From: Cinclus cinclus
Lineage: Eukaryota > Chordata > Aves > Passeriformes > Cinclidae
NCBI RefSeq assembly: GCF_963662255.1
Contig: NC_085068.1
Coordinates: 1,116,001 to 1,180,000 of the forward strand
Direction of reading: 5' to 3'
Length of the DNA: 64,000 bases
Notes under the pieces: generated by a model
The model's input: only the letters and a program-made list of their open reading frames with translations
The model's database searches: none
What the model was told of the DNA's origin: nothing
Position numbers and translations under genes: made by a program
Shown: in pieces, positions 47,987 through 58,744 of the stretch
Numbering within the stretch: the first letter of the stretch is position 1
Layout of the letters: each line of letters opens with the position of its first letter

Positions 47987-49849
47987 ATGTTGTCCAGCTT
48001 ACCGTGGTTTGGGCTCCATGTGGCCACAGCTCTATCTCTCCCATTTGCAATCCCTTACTTGAACATGGATCCTATAACTCAGGCTGCTGTAACTATTATC
48101 CAGTTCCTTTTGTGGGATGATAACGTGAGAAATTCATGGACTTTTAACTTCCTCTGGAAGGTGGGCACATGGATTTGGAGCTATCACACTCTAACTGTAT
48201 GTTTTTGGGGCTACTTTAATAATGGTACATACTGTGAGGATATGACACCAGGGAAAATTTTGTCCCAACCCCTTACACAGTTTTTTAGGTCTGCTCCACC
48301 AGCTTTTGAGGGGTTCAAATCTCTTCTAAGCAGTAATGATATCATACAGTGGCTGGCATTGCTAATAGGCCTTGTAAACCTGTTCTATTTAACATTCCGA
48401 GATGAGGGGAGATTGACTTGGATGACAACCCTGATACGTCCCCCAAGGAATAGGGATCCTGCCCCAGAGCCTGGCCCTGCCCCAGAGCCTGGCTCTGCCC
48501 CAGAGACTAAGGACTCTGCCCCAGAGCCTGACCCTGCCCCTGCCCCAGAGACTAAGGATTCTGCCCCAGAGACTAAGGATTCTGTCCCAGAGCCTGACCC
48601 TGCCCCTGCCCCAGAGACTAAGGATTCTGCCCCAGAGACTAAGGATTCTGCCCCAGAGGTTAAGGATGTTGCCCCTGAGCCTGATTCTGCCCCAGAGCTC
48701 ACCTCAGAAAGGAACCATCCAGAGTGGGTGGGGTTTCTAGTGAAGGAGATGGGCCAAATGCTGAAGGAGTACCTTTCCCCAGCTCTTGAGAAACTCTCCC
48801 TCTGCCTTAATGAGGGAGAACCTGATGGTGCAGCAGTGGAACCCACAAATGTTACATCTCTCCAGGCTCCAGCTGAACTGCAAGGGCACTCACAGCCAGC
48901 AGCAGTTGCCCCCGTGGAAACTAGAAAGTCTAAGGTGAAAACAAAGCACCTAGATAATAATGATCAGAATGCAGGGCCCTCACAACCAGCAGGGGAGCCA
49001 GAGGTTGAGATCGTCACAGAGTCCCTGTCATACGAGAGTCTCCGTAATCTGCGTAAAGACATTGTACGAAGGGGCCGTGAGGCTTTTACAACGTGGTTAC
49101 TGCGGGTCTGGGACCTTATGGGTACAGGTGTGCAGCTGGATGGTACTGAGGCAAGGAATTTGGGACCCCTGACCCAGGACTCAGGTGTGGATCATGTATT
49201 CGTAAGGGAACCAGGTCCCCTTTCCCTCTGGGAGAGGCTTTTAATGAGTGTAAGAGAGAGGTTTGTCCATAGAGAGAGAATGCAGGAGCACCACCATAGA
49301 ATGCACTGGAAGACCGCTGAGGAGGGAATCCAACAGCTGAGAGAAGTGGCAGTACTGGAGGTACTCTTTGGGAGGGGTGGACAACATGACAATGACCCCG
49401 ACAAGGTCAGGTGCACAGGGCAGATGTTGTGGAATCTCGCACACCTGGGGCCATCTCAATACACCACATTCATTGCAGCCATTAATGATGACACCAACCA
49501 CGAGACAGTGTGTTCTGTTGCCAATAAGCTCAGAAATTTTGAGAGTATAATGAATGGCCCAATGCAGGCTCAGGTCTCTGCCGTGATTAGGGAACTCAGA
49601 GAGGAGTTCAAGGAGGAGGTAAGAGGGGTGAGGGAGGAGATGAGGAAGGTCAATGCAGCACCAGTGCGAGTCACAGATCCCAGAGTTAGAGCCCAACGTC
49701 CCCCAGCTAAGGAGAGAGGATACATCCCACGAGCTGACCTGTGGTTCTTTCTGCGTGACCATGGGGAAGACATGGGGAGGTGGGATGGGAAACCCACTTC
49801 TGCCCTGGCAGCGCGGGTGCGTCAACTCAAGGAGGGAAACACTAACTAA
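47987..49849 (+). CDS. Gag-like protein of the ERVL-like provirus
   Basis: 620 codons from the first ATG to TAA; the frame is open upstream to a TTG at 47954. The N-terminal ~150 residues hold hydrophobic stretches, including a likely membrane-type segment near WLALLIGLVNLFYLTF. An imperfect repeat of PAPETKDSAPE-type motifs follows (nucleotides ~48455-48705), rich in Pro, Glu and Ala. The C-terminal half is charged and helical, with LMGTGVQLDGTEARNLGPL, the part most like ERVL capsids, and a coiled-coil-like Glu/Arg stretch near the end. No zinc knuckle was seen, which fits ERVL Gag. It remains fully open although pol is broken. Confidence 0.75.
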   Translation: MLSSLPWFGLHVATALSLPFAIPYLNMDPITQAAVTIIQFLLWDDNVRNSWTFNFLWKVGTWIWSYHTLTVCFWGYFNNGTYCEDMTPGKILSQPLTQFFRSAPPAFEGFKSLLSSNDIIQWLALLIGLVNLFYLTFRDEGRLTWMTTLIRPPRNRDPAPEPGPAPEPGSAPETKDSAPEPDPAPAPETKDSAPETKDSVPEPDPAPAPETKDSAPETKDSAPEVKDVAPEPDSAPELTSERNHPEWVGFLVKEMGQMLKEYLSPALEKLSLCLNEGEPDGAAVEPTNVTSLQAPAELQGHSQPAAVAPVETRKSKVKTKHLDNNDQNAGPSQPAGEPEVEIVTESLSYESLRNLRKDIVRRGREAFTTWLLRVWDLMGTGVQLDGTEARNLGPLTQDSGVDHVFVREPGPLSLWERLLMSVRERFVHRERMQEHHHRMHWKTAEEGIQQLREVAVLEVLFGRGGQHDNDPDKVRCTGQMLWNLAHLGPSQYTTFIAAINDDTNHETVCSVANKLRNFESIMNGPMQAQVSAVIRELREEFKEEVRGVREEMRKVNAAPVRVTDPRVRAQRPPAKERGYIPRADLWFFLRDHGEDMGRWDGKPTSALAARVRQLKEGNTN

Positions 49850-52800
49850 GGGAGCTCCACTAAAGTGAAGGTAGACTCAACTTCCCATAACCAAGATGCA
49901 GGGTATTACAAAAGGGAGGATGATTTGTCAGATCCCCTTGAGGGAACCTCCAACATGTATGCCCAGGAAGGAAATAATAACCAGTGCTAGAGGGGCCCTG
50001 CCTCTAGCCAGGGAGAGGCACGGGAAAACCGGGTCTTTTGGATGGTGTGGATCCGATGGCCTGGCACATCAGAGCCACAAAAACATAGGGCATTAGTTGA
50101 CACTGGTTCACAGGTCACCCTAATACCATCAGAACCTGTGGGGAAAGAGCCTGTTTCTATTGCTGGGGTGACAGGGGGATCACAGGAATTGACTTTGCTG
50201 GAGGCTGAGGTGAGCCTGACTGGGAAAGAGTGGCAGAAGCATCCAATTGTGACTGGCCCAGAGGCACCATGTATTCTGGGCATAGACTTCCTGAGGAATG
50301 GCTATTACAAAGACCCAAAGGGACTCAGGTGGGCTTTGGGAATAGCTGCTGTAGAGGCAGAAAACATTAAGCAATTGAACACCTTGCTTGGACTGTCAGA
50401 GAGCCCATCTGCAGTGGGACTCCTGAAGGTGAAGGAGCAGCAAGTGCCAATTGCCACCTCGACAGTGCACCACAGGCAGTACAGGACAAATCGAGATGCC
50501 GTGATCCCCATCCACAAGATGATCCGTGAGCCGGAGGGCCAAGGGGTGGTCAGCAAAACCCACTCACCCTTCAACAGCCCCATCTGGCCTGTGCGCAAGT
50601 CTGACGGAGAATGGAGATTGACTGTGGACTATCGTGCATTGAATGAAGTGACTCCACCGCTGAGCGCTGCCGTGCCGGACATGCTGGAACTCCAGTACGA
50701 GCTGGAGTCCAAGGCAGCAAAGTGGTACGCCACCACTGACATTGCCAATGCATTTTTCTCCATTCCTCTGGCAGCAGAGTGCAGGCCTCAGTTTGCTTTC
50801 ACCTGGAGGGGCGTGCAGTACACCTGGAACCGACTGCCCCAGGGGTGGAAACACAGCCCCACCATCTGCCATGGACTGATCCAGGCTGCACTGGAGAAGG
50901 GTGAAGCTCCAGAATATCTTTAATACATTGATGACATCATTGTGTGGGGGAACACGGCAATGGAAGTATTTGAGAAAGGAGAAAAGATCATCCAGATTCT
51001 GCTGGGAGCCGGTTTTGCCATCAAGAGGAGCAAAGTCAAAGGTCCTGCCCGAGAGATCCAGTTCCTGGGAGTAAAGTGGCAACACGGGCGGCGCCAAATC
51101 CCCACTGAGGTCATCAATAAGATCACCGTGATGTCTCCACCAACCAACAAGAAGGAAACACAAGCTTTCCTAAGTGCCATAGGCTTTTGGAGAATGCACA
51201 TTCCTGAGTACAGCCAGATCGTCAGCCCTCTCTACCTGGTCACCCGGAAGAAGAACGAATTCCACTGGGGCCCTGAGCAGCAGCAAGCCTTTGCCCAGAT
51301 CAAGCAGGAGATCGCTCATGCTGTAGCCCTTGGCCCAGTCAGGACGGGACCAGAGGTGAAGAATGTGCTCTACTCTGCAGCCAGGAACAAGGGCTTGTCC
51401 TGGAGCCTTTGGCAGAAGGTACCTGGTGAGACCCGAGGCCGACCTCTGGGATTCTGGAGCCGAAGTTACAGAGGGTCTGAAGCCAACTACACCCCAACAG
51501 AGAAGGAGATCTTGGCTGCTTATGAAGGAGTTCAAGCTGCCTCAGAGGTGATTGGCACAGAAGCACAGCTCCTCCTGGCACCCCGACTACCAGTGCTGGG
51601 GTGGATGTTTAAAGGGAAGGTACCCTCTACCCACCACGCCACCGATGCCACATGAAGCAAGTGGATCGCCCTCATCACACAGCGCGCCCTTATTGGAAAC
51701 CCAAATGGCCCTGGGATTTTGGAAATAATTACAAACTGGCCAGAAGGTGAAAATTTTGGTCTTGCCGATGAAGAGGAGCAAGAACAAGTGACCCGGGCTG
51801 ATGAAGCCCCGCCATACAACCAACTGCCAGCAGATGAAACTCGCTACGCTCTTTTCACTGATGGTTCCTGTCGCATCGTGGGGATGAACTGGAAGTGGAA
51901 AGCAGCCGTATGGAGCCCCACACGACAGGTTGCACAAGCTACTGAAGGAGAAGGTGGATCAAGTCAACTTGCTGAACTCAAAGCTGTTCAGCTGGCCCTG
52001 GACATTGCTGAAAGAGAGAAGTGGCCAAAGCTTTACCTTTACACTGATTCATGGATGGTAGCCAATGCTCTGTGGGGCTGGCTGGAAAGATGGAAAAAAG
52101 CTAACTGGCAACGTAGGGGAAAACCAATCTGGGCTGCTGATGAGTGGAAAGACATTGCCAGTCGGGTAGAGAAGCTACCCGTAAAGGTCCATCATGTAGA
52201 TGCCCATGTCCCCAAGAGTCGGGCTAATGAGGAGCACCAACACAATGAGCAAGTAGATCAGGCTGCAAGGATAGAGGTGTCACAGATAGACTTAGACTGG
52301 CAACACAAGGGAGAGTTGTTCTGGCTCGATGGGCCCACGATGCTTCAGGTCATCAAGGTAGAGATGCTACCTATAAGTGGGCACGAGACCGAGGGGTGGA
52401 TCTCACCATGGACAGTATTTCCCAGGTTATCCATGACTGTGAGACGTGTGCTGCCATCAAGCAAGCCAAGCGAGTGAAGCCCCTCTGGTATGGGGGGCGG
52501 TGGTCCAAATATAAGTATGGGGAGGCCTGGCAGATTGACTACATCACACTGCCTCAGACACGCCAAGGCAAGCGCTACGTGCTGACCATGGTGGAAGCCA
52601 CCACTGGATGGTTGGAGACCTACCCTGTGCCTCATGCCACTGCCTGCAACACCATCCTGGGCCTGGAAAAACAAGTCCTTTGGAGACATGGTACCCCTGA
52701 GAGAATTGAGTCAGACAATGGGACTCATTTCAAGAACAGCCCCATAAGCACCTGGGCCAGAGAACACGGCATCGAGTGGGTGTACCACATTCCTTATCAC

Positions 52801-53174
52801 GCACCAGCGGCTGGGAAAGTGGAACGGTGCAATGGGCTGCTTAAAACCACCTTGAAGGCACTGGGTGGGGGGACTTTCAAGAACTGGGAGATTAATCTAC
52901 CAAAGGCCACATGGTTAGTGAACACCCGAGGTTCCACTAATCGAGCAGGCCCTGCCCAGTCTGAGCCCTTGAGAACACCAGATGGGGACAAGGTTCCAGT
53001 GGTGTATATGAGAGGTATGCTAGGAAAAACTGTTTGGGTGAACCGTGCCTCCAGCAAAGACAATCCAATTTGGGGGGTGGTTTTTGCTCAAGGGCCAGGG
53101 TGTACCTGGTGGATCATGCAAAGGGATGGAAAGACCAGATGCATACCCCAAGGAGACCTTGTTTTAGGGTGAAC
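49850..53174 (+). pseudogene. Broken pro-pol of the ERVL-like provirus
   Basis: The region continues in the gag frame after the gag TAA. It contains a TAG near 49988, protease with VDTGS (near 50099), reverse transcriptase with LPQGWKHSP, an in-frame TAA at 50921-50923 directly before YIDD, a TGA at 51653-51655, then RNase H (LFTDGSC and LYTDSW). A frameshift lies near 52315-52325 at the start of integrase. The integrase frame keeps HX4H, CETC, the catalytic Asp residues in QIDY and SDNGTH, and Glu in GKVERCNG. Most lesions are single-base, consistent with neutral decay. Functional Pol is not expected. Confidence 0.88.
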
Positions 53175-53277
53175 TACCTATAATACTGTGCCTGTATCTG
53201 TAACTGTATGGATGTCTATAATTTGAAGATTTTAATTTGATTTGGCATGATGGTAGGGGAAAATTCGGGGTGGATAA
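53175..53277 (+). other. Short pol-to-3' LTR spacer
   Basis: About 100 bases with no open frame of note. It ends in a purine-rich run (GGTAGGGGAAAATTCGGGG) close to the 3' LTR that could be the polypurine tract. The lack of space shows that this element has no env gene. Confidence 0.6.
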
Positions 53278-53980
53278 TGTTGGGGGCTGGTTTCTTTCCC
53301 TTGTTCCCTCTGTGGAATTTTCCCCACTGTCATGCTAAGATACCTGTTGACTGGGCCCTGGTGACAAGGGGGAGGGGACGGGAGGGAAGAGGTAAGCCCC
53401 GCGAGATTCAAACAGCCAGAAGAGGAAGCGGAAGGCTGGGCCTCGGCCCATTTCCCCAGCGGAGTTTGGACGAGAAGGACGATCGCCGCCTGTGTCCCAT
53501 CCCTGCCATCCCAGCGTCAGGAAACCACCATCGGACCCTGCCCGGCTGTCTTCTTGATGTGAACTACCACCATCCAGCACTCTGCTGATCACCAGGACCG
53601 ACACCGTGAGCGGAGAGCTCTCTCTCTCCATCTCTCTCTCCCCCTGGGACAGCGCTGCCATCACCCCCAGCCCTCCTGCAGCTCTGCGGGACCCGCTCGC
53701 CCCCAGCACCGGGAACTGCAGCTCAGGGAAAAGGTGCCTGCAGCCAAAAAACACTGGGACTGAGTTACTGTTCTGTTTGTGGATAATTTCATAGCTGTTG
53801 TTGTTCTTGTTTGTCGTGTTAGATATACTAGTAAAGAACTGTTATTCCTACCCCCATATCTTTGCCTGAGAGCTCTCTTAATTCCAAAATTATTATAATC
53901 GGAAGAATCACAATTTTTTTTTCAGTCCAAGGGGAAGCTTCTGCTTTCCTTAGCAAACACCTGTCTTTCAAACCAGGACA
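53278..53980 (+). repeat. 3' LTR of the ERVL-like provirus
   Basis: 703 bp, TGTTGGGGGC...CCAGGACA, clearly homologous to 47193-47886 and to the solo LTR at 58045-58744. Confidence 0.9.
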
Positions 53981-54176
53981 CCCTTCATGACCACAACTTG
54001 GAAATTTTTTTTTTCTTTTAAATATTTTACATCCTAAAGGGAGGTTTTGTATTGTTCACCTTTCCACTCCAGTGTCAATTAAAAAACTCAATTTCCTGTT
54101 GTTGGGGACCTACTTTCAGTTTTACCAGGGGCTCTGATCTTTCTCGGGTCCCCAGCAAATAGAGCCCCTGACCCCC
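53981..54176 (-). pseudogene. Protease remnant of the truncated class I element
   Basis: On the minus strand, just downstream of the gag remnant, a short frame reads LKVGPQQQEIEF. An IDTG protease motif follows in a shifted frame near 54080, then a stop. The reading breaks up at an A/T run near 54005-54025 and ends at the ERVL LTR. Only the first part of protease is present. Confidence 0.6.
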
Positions 54177-55699
54177 CTAATCTTCCTTAAATTCTTTCTT
54201 ATCCGCAATCCTTTTCCGACAATCTCTCCAAAAATGCCCTCTCTTTCTACAATAACAAGTCCCCTGGGTACCCTCATTTTCTCTAGGCACATTCTGGGAG
54301 GGCCCCCCCTTCAAGGAGAATCGACTAGTTGTTACCCGTTGCCCCTCACGTACTACTGCCATCATTACTCTAGCCTGCTTCTTATATCCTTCTTCCTCTC
54401 TCCAGACATACACCTTCTGCGCTTCCCACAACAATTCATCTAAACCACGATCATGCCAATCTTCTTTTTTTTTTTTTTTTAACTTTTTTCTGATGCCAGG
54501 CCAAGATTTTGCTACAAATCAGGTTTTTAACAACACTTGACCTTCTGGAGTATCGGGGTTCACCCCGGAACATACTTGAAATGACTTCTGGAGCGTCTCT
54601 ATCCATTCAGTAGGGTCCTCATCCTTCTTTTGGCTTTCACAGAAGGCTTTATTTACATTTTGTCCCTGACGGACAGATTCCTGGATTCCTTGGATTAGGA
54701 TAGTTCTTAAATCTGCCATATGGGCTCGGTGCTGTGGATTTTGCTTATCCCAGTTGGGGCGTTGCAATGGCCACTTCACATCAACTTGGGGACCTCCCTG
54801 GTGGTCCCTGTCCCACACTCCCATTTCCGCTGTTTTGATCATTCTCCTTTCCTCAGAAGAGAACAAAATTCCTATGATAGACTGCATTTTATCTCATGTA
54901 TATATATATTGGGACTCAGAAATTTATCAACCCTTTCCACCACTCCAAGGAGATTTTCTAGCAAATGTCCAATCTCCTTCTTGAATTCTCTAACATCTCC
55001 AGAATTAAGGGGCACTTCTACATAGCCTATGCCCGGTATTTGGGCAGGCTGTCCCTGTTGTCCAGCATTTGGATTAGGGATTATCCCCAGGCCCACTTCT
55101 CTTAATGGATACAGGGTTGAACCTTTTCTATCCCTTCTAGACTAGCTGCGAGTGATCTGTCGGTTATCTTCGGATCCTAACTCGTGGTTCCCCAATTTTC
55201 GTTTCCCGGATTCTTCTTCATGTTCTGACTCTAGGACTTGTGCCTGGGGAGGTGGGGGAACTGGGAGAGGAGGAGATACATATGGCAGGGGGGAAGCTGT
55301 CGGAACCTCCTCGGATCGTTTAGATTTCTTTTTCCATCCCCAGGTGTTTAGGGCAAACAATCTAGTCCTAGTTTCTCCCACTATCCAAAGAGCAGCATAT
55401 TCGCTTTCTTCCAGGCAAAAAGGTTCTTTAGAGTTTACATAAATATTTAATGCCTGGCAAATCCAATCTTCTGAACTTCCGAATATTGGCCAAAACAGAT
55501 TATCTCCATGGATCTGTTTCCCTCCCCACACCTCCATACAATAATGTATCATTTTGACTTTATCCTTCCCTTTCCTAGAAGGCTAATCATTCCAATATTT
55601 AATCATCATCCCTAACGGACTGTCAGGGGGTATCTGGGGGAGCTTTACCGGGGTCCCCTTACCCATGGGATCAGAGGGCTTGCTTTTCCCCTGTCCCAT
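54177..55699 (-). pseudogene. Broken gag of the truncated class I element
   Basis: The start MGQGKSKPSD at 55699 has the Gly2 needed for myristoylation. A TAG at 55583-55585 interrupts the matrix in frame. The frame resumes to a stop at 55142 and includes a Pro-rich linker (PPLPVPPPP). The capsid N-terminus (about 54872-55096; VPLNSGDVREFKKE) is in a shifted frame. A second shift leads to the main capsid segment (54519-54887; NKAFCESQKKDEDPTEW). A stop and an A run follow, then the nucleocapsid piece (54177-54434) with C-x-C-x4-H-x4-C, one residue short of the usual C-x2-C spacing. It cannot make a complete Gag. Confidence 0.85.
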
Positions 55700-56053
55700 C
55701 TTCCAGAACACCCACAAACACTCACACACACGTTTCCCTCTTTTTGTGGCCCAGTCCCTCGCGGGATTTGGGAAACGCATTACTCAGAGGTCCGCACTCA
55801 CTTCGCCCACACTGGGCGTCTCATTTGCTGTGTCCTGGGATATCCAACCCCGACTGAGCAGATTCCCAAATATACTTACGCTTCCTGCGTCTTCGCCCGG
55901 AGCTTCGTGCACAAAGATTATGGGGTTACCGGTTTTCCTTTGCTTGTTACCAATTTAGGGTTCGTCGGTAAGGGTCCAGGAGGGTGGGCGCAGCACCAAG
56001 ACCGCTAAAAGTAGGGCACCTCCCTGGTGGAGGTCTCCCACCGGGTTGCCCTT
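55700..56053 (-). other. Leader of the truncated class I element
   Basis: The sequence between the primer site and the MGQG start. No conserved element was identified beyond possible weak splice-donor-like motifs. It is treated as decayed retroviral leader. Confidence 0.5.
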
Positions 56054-56071
56054 ATCCGAGTCACGGCACCA
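56054..56071 (-). promoter_or_regulatory. Primer-binding site, tRNA-His type
   Basis: The minus strand reads TGGTGCCGTGACTCGGAT, which matches all 18 bases of the tRNA-His primer site as I know it, the type that gives HERV-H its name. It fixes the LTR-to-leader boundary of the truncated element. Confidence 0.85.
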
Positions 56072-56598
56072 AATTCATTTAAGTATTTGTCACACACACT
56101 GACTCAGAGCCAATTGTACATCAACAAGTGGAATTTATTAAGCAAGTGGTAACAAGCAAAAGCAGCGCTGGGCGGCCGGGAGTTAGCACTCCACCAACGG
56201 CGCGCGCTTTCCTCTCTCTGTCCTTTGGGGTTTATACCCCTTGTTTCTGGTATACGTGTCCCTTTTACAATCGTGTCTGCGCTTGTGCTGCCTGTTGATA
56301 GGTGGTCGCACTTTGCCCTCCGGTGATCATTGGAATGAAGAAGACTCCTCTTCCTGGCAGATGTATCTTGACCTATGAACCTCTGCCTTATCAGTAGATC
56401 CTTTTTACACATTGAACAATGGATACTTAAATACGGTTAACTAGCTCAGCTAAAACGAATCGTATCAAGACATTCTTGTGGGCTACGGGTGCATGACTTG
56501 TGCCCTCTCAAATGCAGTTCTATTTTCTGTTATTTTACTGAACTCCTGGTAGTCCTTTTATTTTAATGAACAATGCTTATGTTGTTTTTATTACAACA
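56072..56598 (-). repeat. 5' LTR of the truncated class I element
   Basis: About 527 bp on the minus strand, starting TGTTGTAATAAAAAC at 56598 and running to the primer site. A TATAAA lies at 56231-56236 inside the palindromic GGGGTATAAACCCC-like stretch, and an AATAAA at 56134-56139. The exact 3' edge is uncertain because no clean CA adjoins the primer site. Confidence 0.7.
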
Positions 56599-57029
56599 TT
56601 TACCCCAAATTTCCCCCCTTTTTTTTCCCATTTCCCCCTCAATTTTCGCCATTTTTTGCCCAGTCCAGAGGTGCAAATCCCTTGGAAAAACAAACAAAGG
56701 GAGGAGACAAATGAGAGGGGAAAATTCCATTTTTTAATGGAATAATGCTGGAAAAATCCTCAAACACCAGGGGTTTGGGAGGCAGGAAAAGACAGGATTA
56801 ATTAACAGAGGTCCAGGGTTAATTAGTAATCATTAATGAGGGATGGATTTAACAATCGAGCAAGGAAAAAAATCTGGGAAAGATCCTTTTTTTTTCTCCT
56901 AAGGAAAAATGCTGGAAAATTCCAAAAAAAATGGGGATTTGGGAGCCATGACTAATTCACAGGGATCCAGGGTTAATTAAGATTAATTAGGAGTACTTAA
57001 GGAATTTCCCTGGGATGAACCTGACAAAG
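56599..57029. other. A/T-rich non-coding spacer
   Basis: No gene or element recognised. It contains T and A runs and several near-repeats of phrases such as GGATCCAGGGTTAATTA and AAATGCTGGAAAA. These recur after the next LTR, near 57585-57610, showing that the LTR inserted into this diffuse repeat. Confidence 0.5.
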
Positions 57030-57034
57030 GAGCA

Positions 57035-57488
57035 TGTCCCGGTTTACAATACAACATACATATTCTATTACCATCTGAGAAGGGTGATCATCCTTATCTC
57101 TGTGGAAAGTATCTTCTGTTAATGGGCCATTGAGTCCTACTGTATAACTGATAAGATTACATCATCCCATTGGGAGATGCTCCAGCCAGGAGGATGAGCC
57201 AAGCCTTTCCTACCTAGATAAAAACTGAGGTTTAGAACACCAAAAGCAGCCTTTTTCCACTGGATTCCAGAGTAAGAACCAGGCTTTTTCCACATCATCG
57301 CTGGACCCTTTGGAGGAAAACTGCACCAGCACCCTGACTGACAGGGTATCAGGTTGTATTCTGACTCGGTCAGTGGTTTTATTTTTATTATTGCATGTAT
57401 TTTGTTTTTCCTTTTTTTTTCCTCTTCCCTATTAAAAATTGTATTACTGACTTGAAGTTTCATTGGTTTTGCTTTTCAAACCAGTACA
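57035..57488 (+). repeat. Solo LTR with GAGCA target duplications
   Basis: 454 bp, TGTCCCGGTTT...CAAACCAGTACA, flanked on both sides by GAGCA (57030-57034 and 57489-57493). The terminal CAAACCAG(T/G)ACA resembles the ERVL LTR end in this window, and five-base duplications are usual for ERVL, so it is probably a related but distinct family. A TATA-like GATAAAAAC lies near 57218. No internal sequence adjoins it. Confidence 0.85.
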
Positions 57489-57493
57489 GAGCA

Positions 57494-58044
57494 ACAGAAA
57501 AAAAATATCTCTTTTTTTTAAGGAAAACTTTGGGATATTCACCCCAAAAAAATTGGGATTTTGGAGCCTGGAAAAGCAGGAATAATTAACAGGGATCTGG
57601 GGTTAATTAGGATTCATTAATTAAGGAATTCCTGGAATTCCACAAATGGGGGAGGAGGCAGGGATTGGATCCCAGGGAAGGAAAAACCTTTGGAATGTTT
57701 CCCAAAAATCTCAAAAATAAATAAATATCCCTAAAAAAACCTCGGGAATATTCCCAGAAATAAATAAAAATTCCCAGGAATAAATAAATATCCCTAAAAA
57801 CTTTGAGAATATTCCCATAAATAAATAAATATTCCAGTAAATAAATAAATATCCCAAAAAAACCTTGGGAATATTCCCAGAAATTAATACATATTCCAAT
57901 AAATAAATAAATATCCCTAAAAAGACCTCTGGAATATTTGCCAAAAAAACCTGAAATATCCCCTCTAAAAAAAATTCCAAAAAATCCTCTGGAATATTCC
58001 TAAAAACCCTCTGGAATATAAAAAACCCAGAAATATCCCCCCCT
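57494..58044. repeat. Degenerate A/T-rich minisatellite, left part
   Basis: From about 57700, loosely repeated phrases of ~30-40 bp combine AAATAAATA, ATCCCTAAAAA and CTCTGGAATATTCC. The first 200 bases are A-rich and hold a GGGATCTGGGGTTAATTAGGA phrase shared with 56599-57029. Open frames here are low-complexity and not credited. Confidence 0.7.
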
Positions 58045-58744
58045 TGTTGGGGGCTAGTTCTTTGCCTTTTCCCTCTGTGGAATTTTCCCCATTGTCATGC
58101 TAAGATACCTGTTGACTGGGCCCTGGTGACAAGGGGGAGGGGAGAGAAGAGAGAAACCCCGCGAGATTCAAACAGCCAGAAGAGGAACTGGAAGGCTGGG
58201 CCTCGGCCCATTTCCCCAGCGGAGTTCGGACGAGAAGGACGATCGCCGCCTGTGTCCCATCCCTGCCATCCCAGCGTCAGGAAACCACCATCGGACCCTG
58301 CCCGGCTGTCTTCTCGATGTGAACTACCACCATCCAGCACTCTGCTGATCACCAGGACCGACACCGTGAGCGGAGAGCTCTCTCTCTCCATCTCTCTCTC
58401 CCCCTGGGACAGCTCTGCCATCACCCCCAGCCCTCCTGCAGCTCTGCGGGACCTGCCCGCCCCCAGCACCGGGAACTGCAGCTCAGGGAAAAGGTGCCTG
58501 CAGCCAGAAAGGGACTGGGACTGAGTTACTGTTCTGTTTGTGGGTAATTTCATAGCTGCTGTTGTTCTTGTTTGTCTTGTTAGATACACTAGTAAAGAAC
58601 TGTTATTCCTATCCCCATATCTTTGCCTGAAAGATCCCTTAATTTCAAAATCATAACAATCTGTAGGAAAGAAGGATCACATTTTTCAGTTCAAAAGGAG
58701 GCTTCTGCTTTCCTTAGCAAACACCTGTCTTTCAAACCAAGACA
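58045..58744 (+). repeat. Solo LTR of the ERVL-like family
   Basis: 700 bp, TGTTGGGGGCTAG...AAACCAAGACA, homologous over its full length to the LTRs at 47193 and 53278. It sits inside the A/T-rich minisatellite with C-rich bases on both sides (CCCCT before, CCCCC after), compatible with a five-base duplication. Confidence 0.9.

Larger units (their letters stand above)
47193..53980 (+). mobile_element. ERVL-like provirus, env-less and decayed
   Basis: LTR-gag-pro-pol-LTR on the plus strand with no room for env: 105 bases separate pol from the 3' LTR. The reverse transcriptase segment WNRLPQGWKHSPTICHG followed by a YIDD active site is, from recollection, typical of the ERVL (class III) group. 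The LTRs differ from each other by several substitutions and indels, so it is clearly older than the class I provirus. Pol carries two in-frame stops and a frameshift. Left flank is satellite, right flank is a different retroviral remnant, and no matching target duplication is visible. Confidence 0.9.
53981..56598 (-). mobile_element. Truncated second class I endogenous retrovirus
   Basis: Minus-strand remnant in order LTR, primer site, gag, start of protease. It stops exactly at the 3' LTR of the ERVL element, so pol, env and the second LTR are missing. Gag has an MGQG start, a capsid and a zinc knuckle of gammaretroviral type. It carries in-frame stops and at least two frameshifts, so it is much older than the provirus at 13586. 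It is not closely related to that provirus: the Gag sequences and primer sites differ. Confidence 0.85.

Noticed and set aside
48385..48846. 153-codon minus-strand frame over the ERVL Gag repeat
   Set aside because: It is a low-complexity Ser/Gly/Ala shadow of the PAPETKDS repeat with no independent evidence.
53173..53277. A small env in the ERVL-like provirus
   Set aside because: Only about 100 bases separate pol from the 3' LTR and they contain no open frame.
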